Source: Candidatus Gottesmanbacteria bacterium (GTDB lineage Bacteria; Patescibacteriota; Microgenomatia; JACOXO01). From it: a DNA stretch of 33,946 nucleotides. The position numbers were made by a program, and so were the translations under genes. The DNA is taken from assembly GCA_016182365.1 (NCBI GenBank), contig JACOXO010000019.1, positions 1 to 33,946 of the forward strand, written 5' to 3'. Positions within the stretch are counted from its first letter, which is position 1; the number at the start of each line of letters is the position of its first letter. A model generated the notes under the pieces. That model was not told where the DNA came from. It did no database searches and worked only from the letters and a program-made list of their open reading frames with translations. Shown here in pieces: positions 15,944 to 25,220 of the stretch.

Positions 15944-16474
15944 CTATTGATTGAATGTAATAGTAAAATCTATTAATAACTCTCCAGCGCTTTTGTCCAG
16001 TCCTTCCATAATAACCTCAGATACGCCAAGATTTGTTTTGTTTAATAATCCATAAGTTATATCTTCAACTTGAGAAACGCTGGATGCTGCAACCTGCAAG
16101 TTGATAATATTTCCTTCAACAGCAAACTGAACAATAGGATTTTCTAATCCTATAGCTTCTTGAACTTTATTGTAAATTTGGTTGGGATAATACCTTTTTT
16201 TAAAAATTGAATCTATTTGTTTACCTTTATCAGCATAAGCTATAAAAATGCTTTCTGTTGATTTTTCAGACTCTATTTGCCTCTTTGTGCTTTCAATATT
16301 TTGGGTTAAGTCCTTTAATTTCTGGCTTTCAAAGTATCTGAATCCAAAAATAGATACTGCAAAGATTATAAAAAGAACAAGAAAGACTATACTTGTTTTG
16401 CTAATGTATGATGCGACTTTCGCTAACCTCGGCGAAATTACATTTTTGCGAATTAGTAAATTGATTTCACTCAT
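15944..16474 (-). CDS. pilN: Type IV pilus assembly protein PilN
   Basis: MSEINLLIRKNVISPRLAKVASYISKTSIVFLVLFIIFAV; position between pilM and pilO. Confidence 0.75.
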   Translation of the reverse strand: MSEINLLIRKNVISPRLAKVASYISKTSIVFLVLFIIFAVSIFGFRYFESQKLKDLTQNIESTKRQIESEKSTESIFIAYADKGKQIDSIFKKRYYPNQIYNKVQEAIGLENPIVQFAVEGNIINLQVAASSVSQVEDITYGLLNKTNLGVSEVIMEGLDKSAGELLIDFTITFNQ

Positions 16475-16476
16475 TT

Positions 16477-17505
16477 CTAACTCTCTCTCATTGCAAGCCC
16501 AATGGCTACGGTGTACATTGAAGCTTCAGATTGCCCAATTGGCGTTGTCTTCTTATCAATATTTGATATGCTGCTTAGAGGATTACCTACCTGTGTTTCA
16601 ACTCCTAAAGTTTCGGCAAAGTAGGGGACAATACCAGGAAGAAGGCTGCTGCCTCCAGACAAAACAATTACTTCAAGTTTATCATTTGGATTTTTCTCCT
16701 GAAAAAATCCTATCCCTTTTTTCATTTCAGAAAGAATCGAATCAATAAGGGGTTTTAAGGATCTATATACTTTCCCTTCAAGCTGATTAGGATCAAGCCC
16801 ATATGTTTTTTTATATTCCTCTGCCTGGCCTTCCTCAAGCTGTAAATCTTGCTTTACAGCTCTTGTTAATGACATACCGCCAGTACCGACTGATCTAGTA
16901 AAAGCTAGAACACCCTGACGCACTATAGAAAAATCTGTAGTTCCGGCGCCCATGTTAACTACCATAAGGTTAGCCACAGTAGGAAGGCTGGCCGACAAAC
17001 TTCTGGTTGCCGCGATAAGTTCTGTCTCCAAGCTTACAGCAACCAGGCCGGCAAGCTCCAAAACCCGCTGATATTTCAGGGTAATTCTTTTGGGTGCACC
17101 AACCAGGAGTACCTGATTCTTTTCATTTTCTTTGCTCCCCTGAAATAATATTTTCCAATCAAGAGTAACTTCATCCAGAGGAACAGGTATATACTGTTCT
17201 GCTTCCCACCTTATTGATGATGCCAGCTCCCTTTCAGATAATGCAGGTGTTTCTATTACAAATGTAAATACCTGTGATTCAGGTAAAGCAATTTTAACTT
17301 CATTATCTGAGACTTTACTGTCCCGTACAAGTTTTTTAATAGCTTGAGCAACGGCCTCTTGCTCAACAGGATTTTCTGATACCATTCCACCTGGTGGTGT
17401 TGCTGAAAATCCGTGATTAATTAGAGAAAATGTTTTTCCGGCTTTGGATAATTCAACAATTTTTAATGTATTTGAACCAATATCAAGACCTATTAATGTA
17501 TTCAT
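16477..17505 (-). CDS. pilM: Type IV pilus assembly protein PilM
   Basis: IGLDIGSNTLKIVEL...SSIRWEAEQYIPVPLDEVTLDWKIL...VVNMGAGTTDFSIV...VIVLSGGSSLLPGI; actin-like ATPase fold. Confidence 0.93.
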   Translation of the reverse strand: MNTLIGLDIGSNTLKIVELSKAGKTFSLINHGFSATPPGGMVSENPVEQEAVAQAIKKLVRDSKVSDNEVKIALPESQVFTFVIETPALSERELASSIRWEAEQYIPVPLDEVTLDWKILFQGSKENEKNQVLLVGAPKRITLKYQRVLELAGLVAVSLETELIAATRSLSASLPTVANLMVVNMGAGTTDFSIVRQGVLAFTRSVGTGGMSLTRAVKQDLQLEEGQAEEYKKTYGLDPNQLEGKVYRSLKPLIDSILSEMKKGIGFFQEKNPNDKLEVIVLSGGSSLLPGIVPYFAETLGVETQVGNPLSSISNIDKKTTPIGQSEASMYTVAIGLAMRES

Positions 17506-18365
17506 TTTGTTAGGTCCTTGTTACTCCAAACAGCGTAATCGAAGATATCATTTGGTGAAGAATAAGTTTGAACAACATTCCATCTTCTCTCAACACCACT
17601 ATTGGTCTGGCCTGTTGAAACAATATTTTTCCCCTGCTCAGGAATTATTCCACCATCACTTCCTTTTGCAGCAATTTTCGTTTTTGTGTAGACTGGACGA
17701 ACTCTTATAGCAATTGGGGTATCATTAATATTGTCGTAAGGAATACTAGCATCCATATTAAAGTTAAAAAGAGTCCAGTATTTTTGGTTAGTTCCTGCCA
17801 TGCTGCATTGATCACCATTTTGAGCCGGTACAAAATCATTACTTCTCGAAACCGGATCAAATGCCTCTCTTACAACTTTATATTCAGAACCAGATTTAAA
17901 TAGCAGCGATACATCTAATGCTGGTGTAGTTCCGGTTACTAAATCTTCCCAGCAAAGATTAATACTGCCTCCGTTATACAGTCTGACTGAATCATCGGGG
18001 CCACTACCATCGGCTTTCTGACCAACCAACCATATAGTTTGAGTATCACCTTCAGCTATTTCTGTTGGAAATGTAAAGATGTCATTTGACGGCCCATATG
18101 AGTTTAATTGAACGTTATAGCTTGCACCACTACCAACAGACACAGAACCACCAGGCGGTGTATAATTAATAAGACCAGTTTTTAATACCTCCTCAATTCC
18201 AGCCTCTGCTGCAGAGAAAGCCCGGGATGATTCTTCAATTTGATTTGATAACCTTACATCTGTAATTGAACGGGAAGCAACGGCAAGACCTATTGTAAGA
18301 CCAACAGCCATTACAAGAAGAATAATAAGAATAATTTCACCCCGCTGACTTTTATATTCAGACAT
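17502..18365 (-). CDS. PilX-like minor pilin/pilus assembly protein
   Basis: MSEYKSQRGEIILIILLVMAVGLTIGLAVASRSITDVRLSNQIEESSRAFSAAEAGIEEVL; PilX N-terminal-like. Internal ATG at 18365 matches a promoter 6 nt upstream. Confidence 0.8.
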   Translation of the reverse strand: MSEYKSQRGEIILIILLVMAVGLTIGLAVASRSITDVRLSNQIEESSRAFSAAEAGIEEVLKTGLINYTPPGGSVSVGSGASYNVQLNSYGPSNDIFTFPTEIAEGDTQTIWLVGQKADGSGPDDSVRLYNGGSINLCWEDLVTGTTPALDVSLLFKSGSEYKVVREAFDPVSRSNDFVPAQNGDQCSMAGTNQKYWTLFNFNMDASIPYDNINDTPIAIRVRPVYTKTKIAAKGSDGGIIPEQGKNIVSTGQTNSGVERRWNVVQTYSSPNDIFDYAVWSNKDLTK

Positions 18366-18371
18366 ATATTC

Positions 18372-18401
18372 AGTATAACGAGTGGCTTTAACTAAAGTCA
18401 A
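18372..18401 (-). promoter_or_regulatory. Internal promoter for pilX-like/pilM/pilN/pilO, predicted leaderless
   Basis: Minus strand TTGACT (18396-18401), 18 bp, TATACT (18372-18377), 6 nt, ATG at 18365. Confidence 0.65.
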
Positions 18402-18959
18402 CTATAATCCAGTATTGCGGACAACAACACTTGTTTGAAAATCAATACTGTTTTTTTCCTCGGGCCTTAGGGTAACACCGGCTGCCGGAGGCAGCTGGTG
18501 AATTGTAAAATCAATTGAAACTACAGCTGGACCTGATCCGGTTTTTGTACAAATAAAATTACAGTCAGGATGAGGTTCAACAGCTACTTTACTTGATGTT
18601 AATTGTGAATTTCCCGTAGCTGAATTAGAGGCTATATATACCGTACTAAAGTAGAGAGGACATTGAAAAGTCGTAGTTTGGCTATCCTGGTTGACTATGT
18701 CAATTTTGTCATGTTGGGTTGTACCGTCACAGTATGTAGTAATATTTTCAATTGTTTGCGCGTTTCTGATCATTCTTTCCATAACAGACATTGCATAGTC
18801 ACCTGTTTGACGTGTTTCATTAGTTATAGCTGTTTTTGCAGCACCCCTTAAAGCGCTGAAAAACAACTGAACAACAACAGCTATTATTACCAGTACAAGC
18901 CCTGTTACAACTAGTAACTCTATTAGCGTGAATCCGTTTTTAAGTTTTAGTTTGACCAT
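18402..18959 (-). CDS. Prepilin with N-terminal methylation motif (PulJ/PilW-like)
   Basis: MVKLKLKNGFTLIELLVVTGLVLVIIAVVVQLFFSALRGA. Internal ATG at 18959 preferred over track start 19037. Confidence 0.87.
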   Translation of the reverse strand: MVKLKLKNGFTLIELLVVTGLVLVIIAVVVQLFFSALRGAAKTAITNETRQTGDYAMSVMERMIRNAQTIENITTYCDGTTQHDKIDIVNQDSQTTTFQCPLYFSTVYIASNSATGNSQLTSSKVAVEPHPDCNFICTKTGSGPAVVSIDFTIHQLPPAAGVTLRPEEKNSIDFQTSVVVRNTGL

Positions 18960-19372
18960 TTTGTAAAAACTGTTGATGCTGATGATGAATGATTTTGACC
19001 TCCACTTATCCAGGTAACTGTAACAGTAATATTGCAAGTTTGATTATTTGGACATGAAACGTCTACAGTTCTAGTAAAACCAGTTGCAGGAATATCTGAT
19101 GCCCCACTAAAATTCCAAACACCTGCTGAGCTTAATAAACCGTTAACTTGTCCAGATTCACTATAAAGAGTTGTCCAACTTGTATCTCTAATACTTCTTA
19201 CTGCTTCTATTCCTTCATTTATATATTTATTTGCAATGCTTTTATTTTTGGAAAAAGTCGAGTTTTTAATAGAAACTGTTACTGCAGTAACTAAAGCAAC
19301 TAAAACCAAAGCAACAATACCAACAGCAATAATCACTTCAATAATCGACTGACCAGAATTATTTTGTCCCAT
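18947..19372 (-). CDS. PilV/PulI-like minor pseudopilin
   Basis: MGQNNSGQSIIEVIIAVGIVALVLVALVTAVTVSIKNS; class III-like prepilin signal (GQSIIEV). Confidence 0.8.
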   Translation of the reverse strand: MGQNNSGQSIIEVIIAVGIVALVLVALVTAVTVSIKNSTFSKNKSIANKYINEGIEAVRSIRDTSWTTLYSESGQVNGLLSSAGVWNFSGASDIPATGFTRTVDVSCPNNQTCNITVTVTWISGGQNHSSSASTVFTKWSN

Positions 19373-19374
19373 AT

Positions 19375-19878
19375 TTAATAAATTGTACCTACAGTAATGT
19401 TTCCGCTTGTTGTGATTGTAATATCAATTTTTTTTAATGTTACCGAACTTATTAAAGTTATCGTTTGCAATGATCCTTGAGTCACACCTTGTCCTAACGG
19501 CTTAAAATCAACATTACCTGATGTAGGAGAGAGGGTAATATTTGTTGGTGTTTTATAAGTTTTTGTATTAAAAGTTAGTGAACCGCAGGATCCTGAAATT
19601 TGGTAAGTATTATTAGCTGTAATTGAAAATCTCCAGTGATCAAGATCATATGATGATAGAGCAGTGGTACATATATTTTCATCTTTCTCACTTGTTAAGG
19701 CTCTGTTTTGTGCATCTCTTAAAGCACTTTTTATATCCTCAGCAGTTTGCTTTAATACCTGAGACTGATTAAAATTATTGTATCCTGCAATACCTACTCC
19801 CATCAATATCAACATGATTATTACAACAACAATAATTTCTATTATTGTAAAGCCGAAAGAGACAGAACTATATCTCAT
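19375..19878 (-). CDS. GspH/FimT-like pseudopilin
   Basis: SFGFTIIEIIVVVIIMLILMGVGIAGYNNFNQSQVLKQTAEDIKSALRDAQNRAL. Confidence 0.82.
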   Translation of the reverse strand: MRYSSVSFGFTIIEIIVVVIIMLILMGVGIAGYNNFNQSQVLKQTAEDIKSALRDAQNRALTSEKDENICTTALSSYDLDHWRFSITANNTYQISGSCGSLTFNTKTYKTPTNITLSPTSGNVDFKPLGQGVTQGSLQTITLISSVTLKKIDITITTSGNITVGTIY

Positions 19879-20345
19879 GGGTTAGGGATAAAATAATTGT
19901 AATTTATTGAAGGATTCCCGCTATTATGAATATATCCACAGGGATTATTCCCATCTGTTGTACCATTTCCATTTGAAACATTCTCCATAACAGCGAAAAG
20001 ACAATATTTGTATGCAGTTGGAGGTAACATATTTGTATATTTATACCCGCCCGCAGCTTGAGAAGAAATTGGTTTCGGATCAACCGGAAGATCGTTTATG
20101 TAAGTAGGTTCTAAAGCAGTTAATCCTGTGTCTACTCTTTGGGCCCCAGATACTAAAATATACGCTCCACTATTATCTGCTCTATATAGTTCTAATGCAG
20201 CTGCAACATTGGCAAGATCTGCTTTTCTTTTTGCGTCTCTTGAATTTTTGCTAGCAGTTGAGTAACTTGCAATAGCAACTGATGCTAAAACTACAATTAT
20301 CGTTGCAGCGACCAATACTTCTATCAATGTGAATCCTTTTTTCAT
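19875..20345 (-). CDS. Type IV pilin-like protein
   Basis: MKKGFTLIEVLVAATIIVVLASVAIASYSTASKNSRDAKRKADLANVAAALELYRADNSGAY. Confidence 0.9.
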   Translation of the reverse strand: MKKGFTLIEVLVAATIIVVLASVAIASYSTASKNSRDAKRKADLANVAAALELYRADNSGAYILVSGAQRVDTGLTALEPTYINDLPVDPKPISSQAAGGYKYTNMLPPTAYKYCLFAVMENVSNGNGTTDGNNPCGYIHNSGNPSINYNYFIPNP

Positions 20346-20346
20346 A

Positions 20347-20736
20347 TTATTGTAAATTTTTGATTGGCAGTATTGTTAATATCTCTCCAGTTGCAGTTAT
20401 TGTATATCCCGATACACTGCAACCAGTACATGGATAAGCAACTCCTGTTTTTGGATCAATCGGATATGCGTCTAATACTGTTGTTGCCGGTGGCAACGCA
20501 CAAGTAATTGGATTACCTGCTCCTGGCATAGTAGCCGGGTAGTTATAGCCGCATATTGAATAGTATTGTTCCAGCGCATTTTGAATTGTTTTTAAATCTC
20601 CCTGGCGTTTCGCGTCTCTTGCTTTTTTTTGTGCAGTTGAATAGGAAACACTTGCAAGACTAATAAGTACACCAATTATGGAAATTGAAACCAGCAACTC
20701 AAGTAGAGTAAAACCCCAAGATTTTTTATTTAACAT
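20347..20736 (-). CDS. Type IV pilin-like protein
   Basis: WGFTLLELLVSISIIGVLISLASVSYSTAQKKARDAKRQGDLKTIQNALEQYY; SD AAGGAG upstream. Confidence 0.9.
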   Translation of the reverse strand: MLNKKSWGFTLLELLVSISIIGVLISLASVSYSTAQKKARDAKRQGDLKTIQNALEQYYSICGYNYPATMPGAGNPITCALPPATTVLDAYPIDPKTGVAYPCTGCSVSGYTITATGEILTILPIKNLQ

Positions 20737-20745
20737 ATATTCTCC

Positions 20746-21195
20746 TTATGGTTCAATAATTTGATACGGTATACCTGTTGCACTTCCACCCCAGTTACAA
20801 CTAGAAGTGGTATCGCCATCTGGATCGGATTTGTTCTCAAGACATGCTGTTAACGTGTAAGTTAAATCAGAAGTTTGATTGTAAGTATATTGCGATCCGG
20901 AAGAAGGATCACATGGGAACTTATTAAGATAGGTATCTCCGGCAAGAGAAACCCAGGACTGATCACAAGTAATACTAGTATATTGAGCATTTGTAGGATA
21001 TTTTTTAATTGGGGTTTGATTATCTTTGAATAGTTCAAAGGCTTTTTGGATTTGCCGCACGTCATTTTTTCTTTGCGCATCTCTGGCTCTTTCCCTTGCG
21101 CCCATAAAATTGGGAACAACAACGGCTGACAATACGCTTATAATTCCAATTACCACCAATAATTCTATTAATGTAAAACCTCTATTTTTTCTCAT
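20746..21195 (-). CDS. Type IV pilin-like protein
   Basis: MRKNRGFTLIELLVVIGIISVLSAVVVPNFMGARERARDAQRKNDVRQIQKAFELF. Confidence 0.9.
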   Translation of the reverse strand: MRKNRGFTLIELLVVIGIISVLSAVVVPNFMGARERARDAQRKNDVRQIQKAFELFKDNQTPIKKYPTNAQYTSITCDQSWVSLAGDTYLNKFPCDPSSGSQYTYNQTSDLTYTLTACLENKSDPDGDTTSSCNWGGSATGIPYQIIEP

Positions 21196-21701
21196 GGTGT
21201 ACTGTTACTTGATGATATACCATAATTACATTCTACACTTCCTATCGTATCACAATCTGTAGTTATTGCAGGAGTAATTATTTGCGAGTCGTTAGTATTT
21301 TCCAGTCTTGCATATAATCGATAGTAACTGCCATCACTTGAACTGTAAAAATACTGGTAATTAGTAACAGGATCTTTAGCCAGTGTTTGCAGATAAACAG
21401 TTGCCGCATTGGTTGGGCTGCACATTGGTCCACCGCCCCATGAACAATCGCCATCACAAGTACCACCACATGCAGCAATTAAACCGTTGTTTGATATAGG
21501 ATATTGGCCATGGTCATTGTAGTAAAATTCTAATGACCTGGAAACTTGCGTCAGGTCTGCCTTTCTCCTGCCGTCCCTTCCTTTTTTCTGGGTTGAAGTG
21601 AAACTAGATAAACCAGCAGCAGCAAGTATAGCTATAATTGCCATAACAACTATTAACTCTATGAGTGTAAAACCGAACTTATGGTTGTTTTTGGTATTCA
21701 T
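21192..21701 (-). CDS. Type IV pilin-like protein, Cys-rich
   Basis: KFGFTLIELIVVMAIIAILAAAGLSSFTSTQKKGRDGRRKADLTQVSRSLEFYYNDHGQYP; CGGTCDGDCSWGGGPMC. Confidence 0.9.
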   Translation of the reverse strand: MNTKNNHKFGFTLIELIVVMAIIAILAAAGLSSFTSTQKKGRDGRRKADLTQVSRSLEFYYNDHGQYPISNNGLIAACGGTCDGDCSWGGGPMCSPTNAATVYLQTLAKDPVTNYQYFYSSSDGSYYRLYARLENTNDSQIITPAITTDCDTIGSVECNYGISSSNSTP

Positions 21702-21718
21702 ATTTCTATACTACCATA

Positions 21719-22186
21719 TTATTGTAAAGTAGTATTTGGGCTTGATACTCCATAGTTATAACTATTTCCAGGACCACAACCGCCACTGCAACCAACATCT
21801 GTAATTACAGGATCCTTTTTATACTCTAAATCCGCATAAATCCGATACCAACTTCCAGCGGCATCTGTCTCATAAAAGTATGGATTACTATCCTGAGGAT
21901 CGCAGGGAATTTTTGCTATATATGATCCTAGAGCTACATTGCAATTTGTCATAAGGGGCTGGTCGGGATAACGGTTGTTATCATTATAATAATCTTCCAT
22001 TTTTACTTTAAGCATTGCAAGATCTGATTTTCTATCAGCATCCCTACCTTTTCCAACTTGAGTAAAGTAATTCCCAGAGGCTAAAAAAGCTGAGGCAAGA
22101 AGAGCAATTAATGCTATAACAATAAGAAGTTCCATTAATGTAAACCCAGAATTTTTAAGAAGATTATGAGCAGTTGTTTTTCCCAT
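21719..22186 (-). CDS. Type IV pilin-like protein
   Basis: SGFTLMELLIVIALIALLASAFLASGNYFTQVGKGRDADRKSDLAMLKVKMEDYYNDNNRYPDQP; GCSGGCGPGNSYNYGVSSPNTTLQ tail. Confidence 0.9.
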   Translation of the reverse strand: MGKTTAHNLLKNSGFTLMELLIVIALIALLASAFLASGNYFTQVGKGRDADRKSDLAMLKVKMEDYYNDNNRYPDQPLMTNCNVALGSYIAKIPCDPQDSNPYFYETDAAGSWYRIYADLEYKKDPVITDVGCSGGCGPGNSYNYGVSSPNTTLQ

Positions 22187-22884
22187 ATGAAAGTTACGAT
22201 TGTTGCCAACACCAAAAACGGACCAAAAGGTATATGCTGGCCGAACTTTGCTTTATGTAATAATAATAGTATGATACCCACCCCTGCTCCTGTCAAGAAT
22301 GCTATGTAAAAGGCGATAATAATTTGCGGATAACCAAGCAACAATCCCATGACTAGTGAAAACTTTACATCGCCAAACCCCATTCCTTTTCCGCGAGTTA
22401 GGGTATATATGATCCATAAAAACGCGAAAGCCCCAATAGAAGTTAATAACCTATTCATAAGTAGCTGTGGAGAATAAACAATATTAAACAGTAAAGATAT
22501 TGATATAAGCGCAAAAACCAGGCTGTTGGGAATAATAAGATATTTCCAGTCTGCGATAACAATTGCCAGAAATAATGAAAAAACAACCATCAAAAAAACA
22601 GTGTGTGGAAATCCAGCTGTATAAATCCCTAAGAAAGCAAAGGCTGTTGTTAATTCTACAATTGGATATTGGATGGATATTTTCCTATGGCAAAATCTGC
22701 ATTTGCCACCAAGCATAAAATAAGATAAGACCGGTATAAGGTCTATAGCCAACAATTTCTTATGGCAATGATCACAAACAGATCTATCATTAAAAATATT
22801 TTTCCCTTTTGCCAGCCTCATACCTAAAACATTTACAAAAGACCCTATACAAACACCGATAATAAATATTGTAAGCTCTATCAT
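22135..22884 (-). CDS. pilD: Type IV prepilin peptidase
   Basis: Two CxxC pairs (CDHC, CRFC), first Asp IADWKYLIIPN, GMGFGDVK second Asp. ATG at 22884 (MIELTIFIIGVCIGSFVNV). Confidence 0.94.
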   Translation of the reverse strand: MIELTIFIIGVCIGSFVNVLGMRLAKGKNIFNDRSVCDHCHKKLLAIDLIPVLSYFMLGGKCRFCHRKISIQYPIVELTTAFAFLGIYTAGFPHTVFLMVVFSLFLAIVIADWKYLIIPNSLVFALISISLLFNIVYSPQLLMNRLLTSIGAFAFLWIIYTLTRGKGMGFGDVKFSLVMGLLLGYPQIIIAFYIAFLTGAGVGIILLLLHKAKFGQHIPFGPFLVLATIVTFIWEKQLLIIFLKILGLH

Positions 22885-22916
22885 TATTAACAAAAGTATA
22901 GTATAGAATATAGAAA

Positions 22917-25220
22917 ATGAGAATAACAAGACAGGATATGTTAGCTTTGATTATTATATTTTTAGCTGTTGCTTTTTTCTTCCGTCCTCTTTTTTATCCC
23001 AAACCACAAATGTTTATTACACCGGAAATGGGAGTTTCAGATATCTGGCAATTAAACTTTCCTCTAAAAGTTTTTTTGCAAGAATCAATACGCTCAGGTC
23101 AATTACCTTTATGGAATAAGGGCATGGGTGGCGGATTCCCGCTTATTGCTGAAGCACAGATAGGAGCTTTTTTTATACCAAACCTGCTTCTTTTTTATTA
23201 TTTACCCTCTTACCAGGCATTTAATTTAAGTTATGTAGTAACATTTCTAACAGTAAGTTTTTCGATGTATTTTTTGGGAAGGCATTTTAAATTATCTGTT
23301 CCCGCCAGCATTCTCGCGAGTATAACTTTTTCATTTAGTGGCTTTTTTATTGCTCATATTTCCCATTTAAACGTTATTCAGGCAGCAGCTTTCTTACCTC
23401 TTATATTTTTATTAAGTGACTTAATTTTGACCGGCAAATCAAAAAAGTGGACCGTTGCGATAATAGTTTTATATTCTATTATCTTATCTCAACAAATATT
23501 CGCCGGATTTCCTCAAATGGTTTTCCTAACTTTGTTTCCGGTATTTTTTTACATTGTCTACCTGGCTATTATAAAGTTTAGAGCAAAAGAATTGTTGAGT
23601 TTGCTAAAGCCATTTTTGTTACTTATTGCTGCAATCACTTTAGGGTTTTTTCTTTCGGCAATACAGCTTTTACCTACATTTGAATTAACCAATTTATCTC
23701 TAAGAAGTGGGGGATTAAACTCTCAGGAAGTTCTACAGTACTCATTTAAACCTGAATTATTTAAAACTTTTATTAATCCCTGGGCTGCTGGCTCTCCCAA
23801 AGATGGTTCATATCCAGATTACACAAAATTTGATGGTGCAATTTTTTGGGAGAATATAGGGTATGTTGGTATTCTACCTCTAATTCTGGTGATATTTGCT
23901 TTATTTAATCTTAGAAAAAATAAGTTTGTTTTGTTTTTCTTTATCTTATTATTTCTTTCTATACTTCTTATGTTGGGAAAAAATTCACCTTTATATGTAT
24001 TGCTTCTTTTCCCTCCAATCAGTTTTTTCAGGATACATTCAAGATTTATTTTGCTAGTTATCATGTCTTTATCTCTACTTTCAGCTTTTGGCCTGGATTA
24101 TTTTTTAAATATCCTAAGGAGAAAAGTGGTCGTAATTTTTTTTATTGGCTTATCTGCTGTTTTTATTACATATATAGATATTATGAAAGTTTGGTTTAAT
24201 TACCATGCGCTTGCGGATGTACAAATCTGGCTTTCTGAACCTGAAACAGTACAATATTTAAAAAGCGTCGACCACGGTAAATTCTTCTCCCTTAACAGAT
24301 TTAGCCTTTGGAGATACTACTTTTTAACATTCGGATGGACAAAACCTCTAGATTATATTTCTGCAAGAAACGGATTGCATCCTAATCTTAATATTCTTTA
24401 CAATCTTCCAAGCGCCGAAATCTATACTGCTTTATTTACCAAAAGATTGCTGTACTTTAGCGGACTTATCCAGTCAGGCCTGGAAATAAGACAAATTGCA
24501 ACATCTATTGCCAGCCCATCTGCAAGATTATTATCTGCAAATAATATTACCCATATTATCGCAACTGATGATTTTAAAACCGAAGGATTTACAAAAGTAT
24601 TTGAAACTAAAGAACATGTATTCAATTTTTCCAATTTATCAATTTTTAAAAATGAAAACGCTATTGGCAGGGCTTATTTTACCAACAATTATAAAACAGC
24701 AGATATTCTATCTGAGGCCTTTGATATTCTTCTGGATAACTCATTTGAACCCGGGAATATGGTGGTTTTGGAAAAAGATGTTGATATAAAAAAGGTGAAT
24801 TCTACAGATCAGAAAGAAGCGATAATAAAAATTACAAAAGATGAACATCAAACTTTATCACTTGCAATTGACGCTCCTTATAAAGGACTTATTGTTGTAA
24901 GTGACAGTTATTATCCGGGTTGGAAAGCATATATTGATAATCAGGAAAAAGAAATTCTGGCTGCAAATATTAATCAAAGGGCGGTTATTGTACCGAAAGG
25001 AAAGCATGAAGTAGTTTTCCGTTTTGAAAGTGAAACATTCCAAAAGGGTAAGACTATAAGTTTTATTAGTCTAATTATTATAGTGATTCTAACTTTGTTT
25101 CAACTTCGCTCTTTTTCTCATCAAAGAGTTTCTGATAATATTCACTCTTCTGGTTATCGGAATAACATTGCTGGTAAACGGAAGAGAGTTGCTCGTAAAC
25201 TTCAACCAAGAAAGGATTAA
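22917..25220 (+). CDS. YfhO-family-like polytopic membrane protein (putative GT-C type)
   Basis: Multiple TM helices; PEMGVSDIWQLNFPLKVFLQESIRSGQLPLWNKGMGGGFPLIAEAQIGAFFIPNLLLF and C-terminal VVSDSYYPGWKAYIDNQE...VPKGKHEVVFRF are YfhO-like. Confidence 0.85.
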   Translation: MRITRQDMLALIIIFLAVAFFFRPLFYPKPQMFITPEMGVSDIWQLNFPLKVFLQESIRSGQLPLWNKGMGGGFPLIAEAQIGAFFIPNLLLFYYLPSYQAFNLSYVVTFLTVSFSMYFLGRHFKLSVPASILASITFSFSGFFIAHISHLNVIQAAAFLPLIFLLSDLILTGKSKKWTVAIIVLYSIILSQQIFAGFPQMVFLTLFPVFFYIVYLAIIKFRAKELLSLLKPFLLLIAAITLGFFLSAIQLLPTFELTNLSLRSGGLNSQEVLQYSFKPELFKTFINPWAAGSPKDGSYPDYTKFDGAIFWENIGYVGILPLILVIFALFNLRKNKFVLFFFILLFLSILLMLGKNSPLYVLLLFPPISFFRIHSRFILLVIMSLSLLSAFGLDYFLNILRRKVVVIFFIGLSAVFITYIDIMKVWFNYHALADVQIWLSEPETVQYLKSVDHGKFFSLNRFSLWRYYFLTFGWTKPLDYISARNGLHPNLNILYNLPSAEIYTALFTKRLLYFSGLIQSGLEIRQIATSIASPSARLLSANNITHIIATDDFKTEGFTKVFETKEHVFNFSNLSIFKNENAIGRAYFTNNYKTADILSEAFDILLDNSFEPGNMVVLEKDVDIKKVNSTDQKEAIIKITKDEHQTLSLAIDAPYKGLIVVSDSYYPGWKAYIDNQEKEILAANINQRAVIVPKGKHEVVFRFESETFQKGKTISFISLIIIVILTLFQLRSFSHQRVSDNIHSSGYRNNIAGKRKRVARKLQPRKD

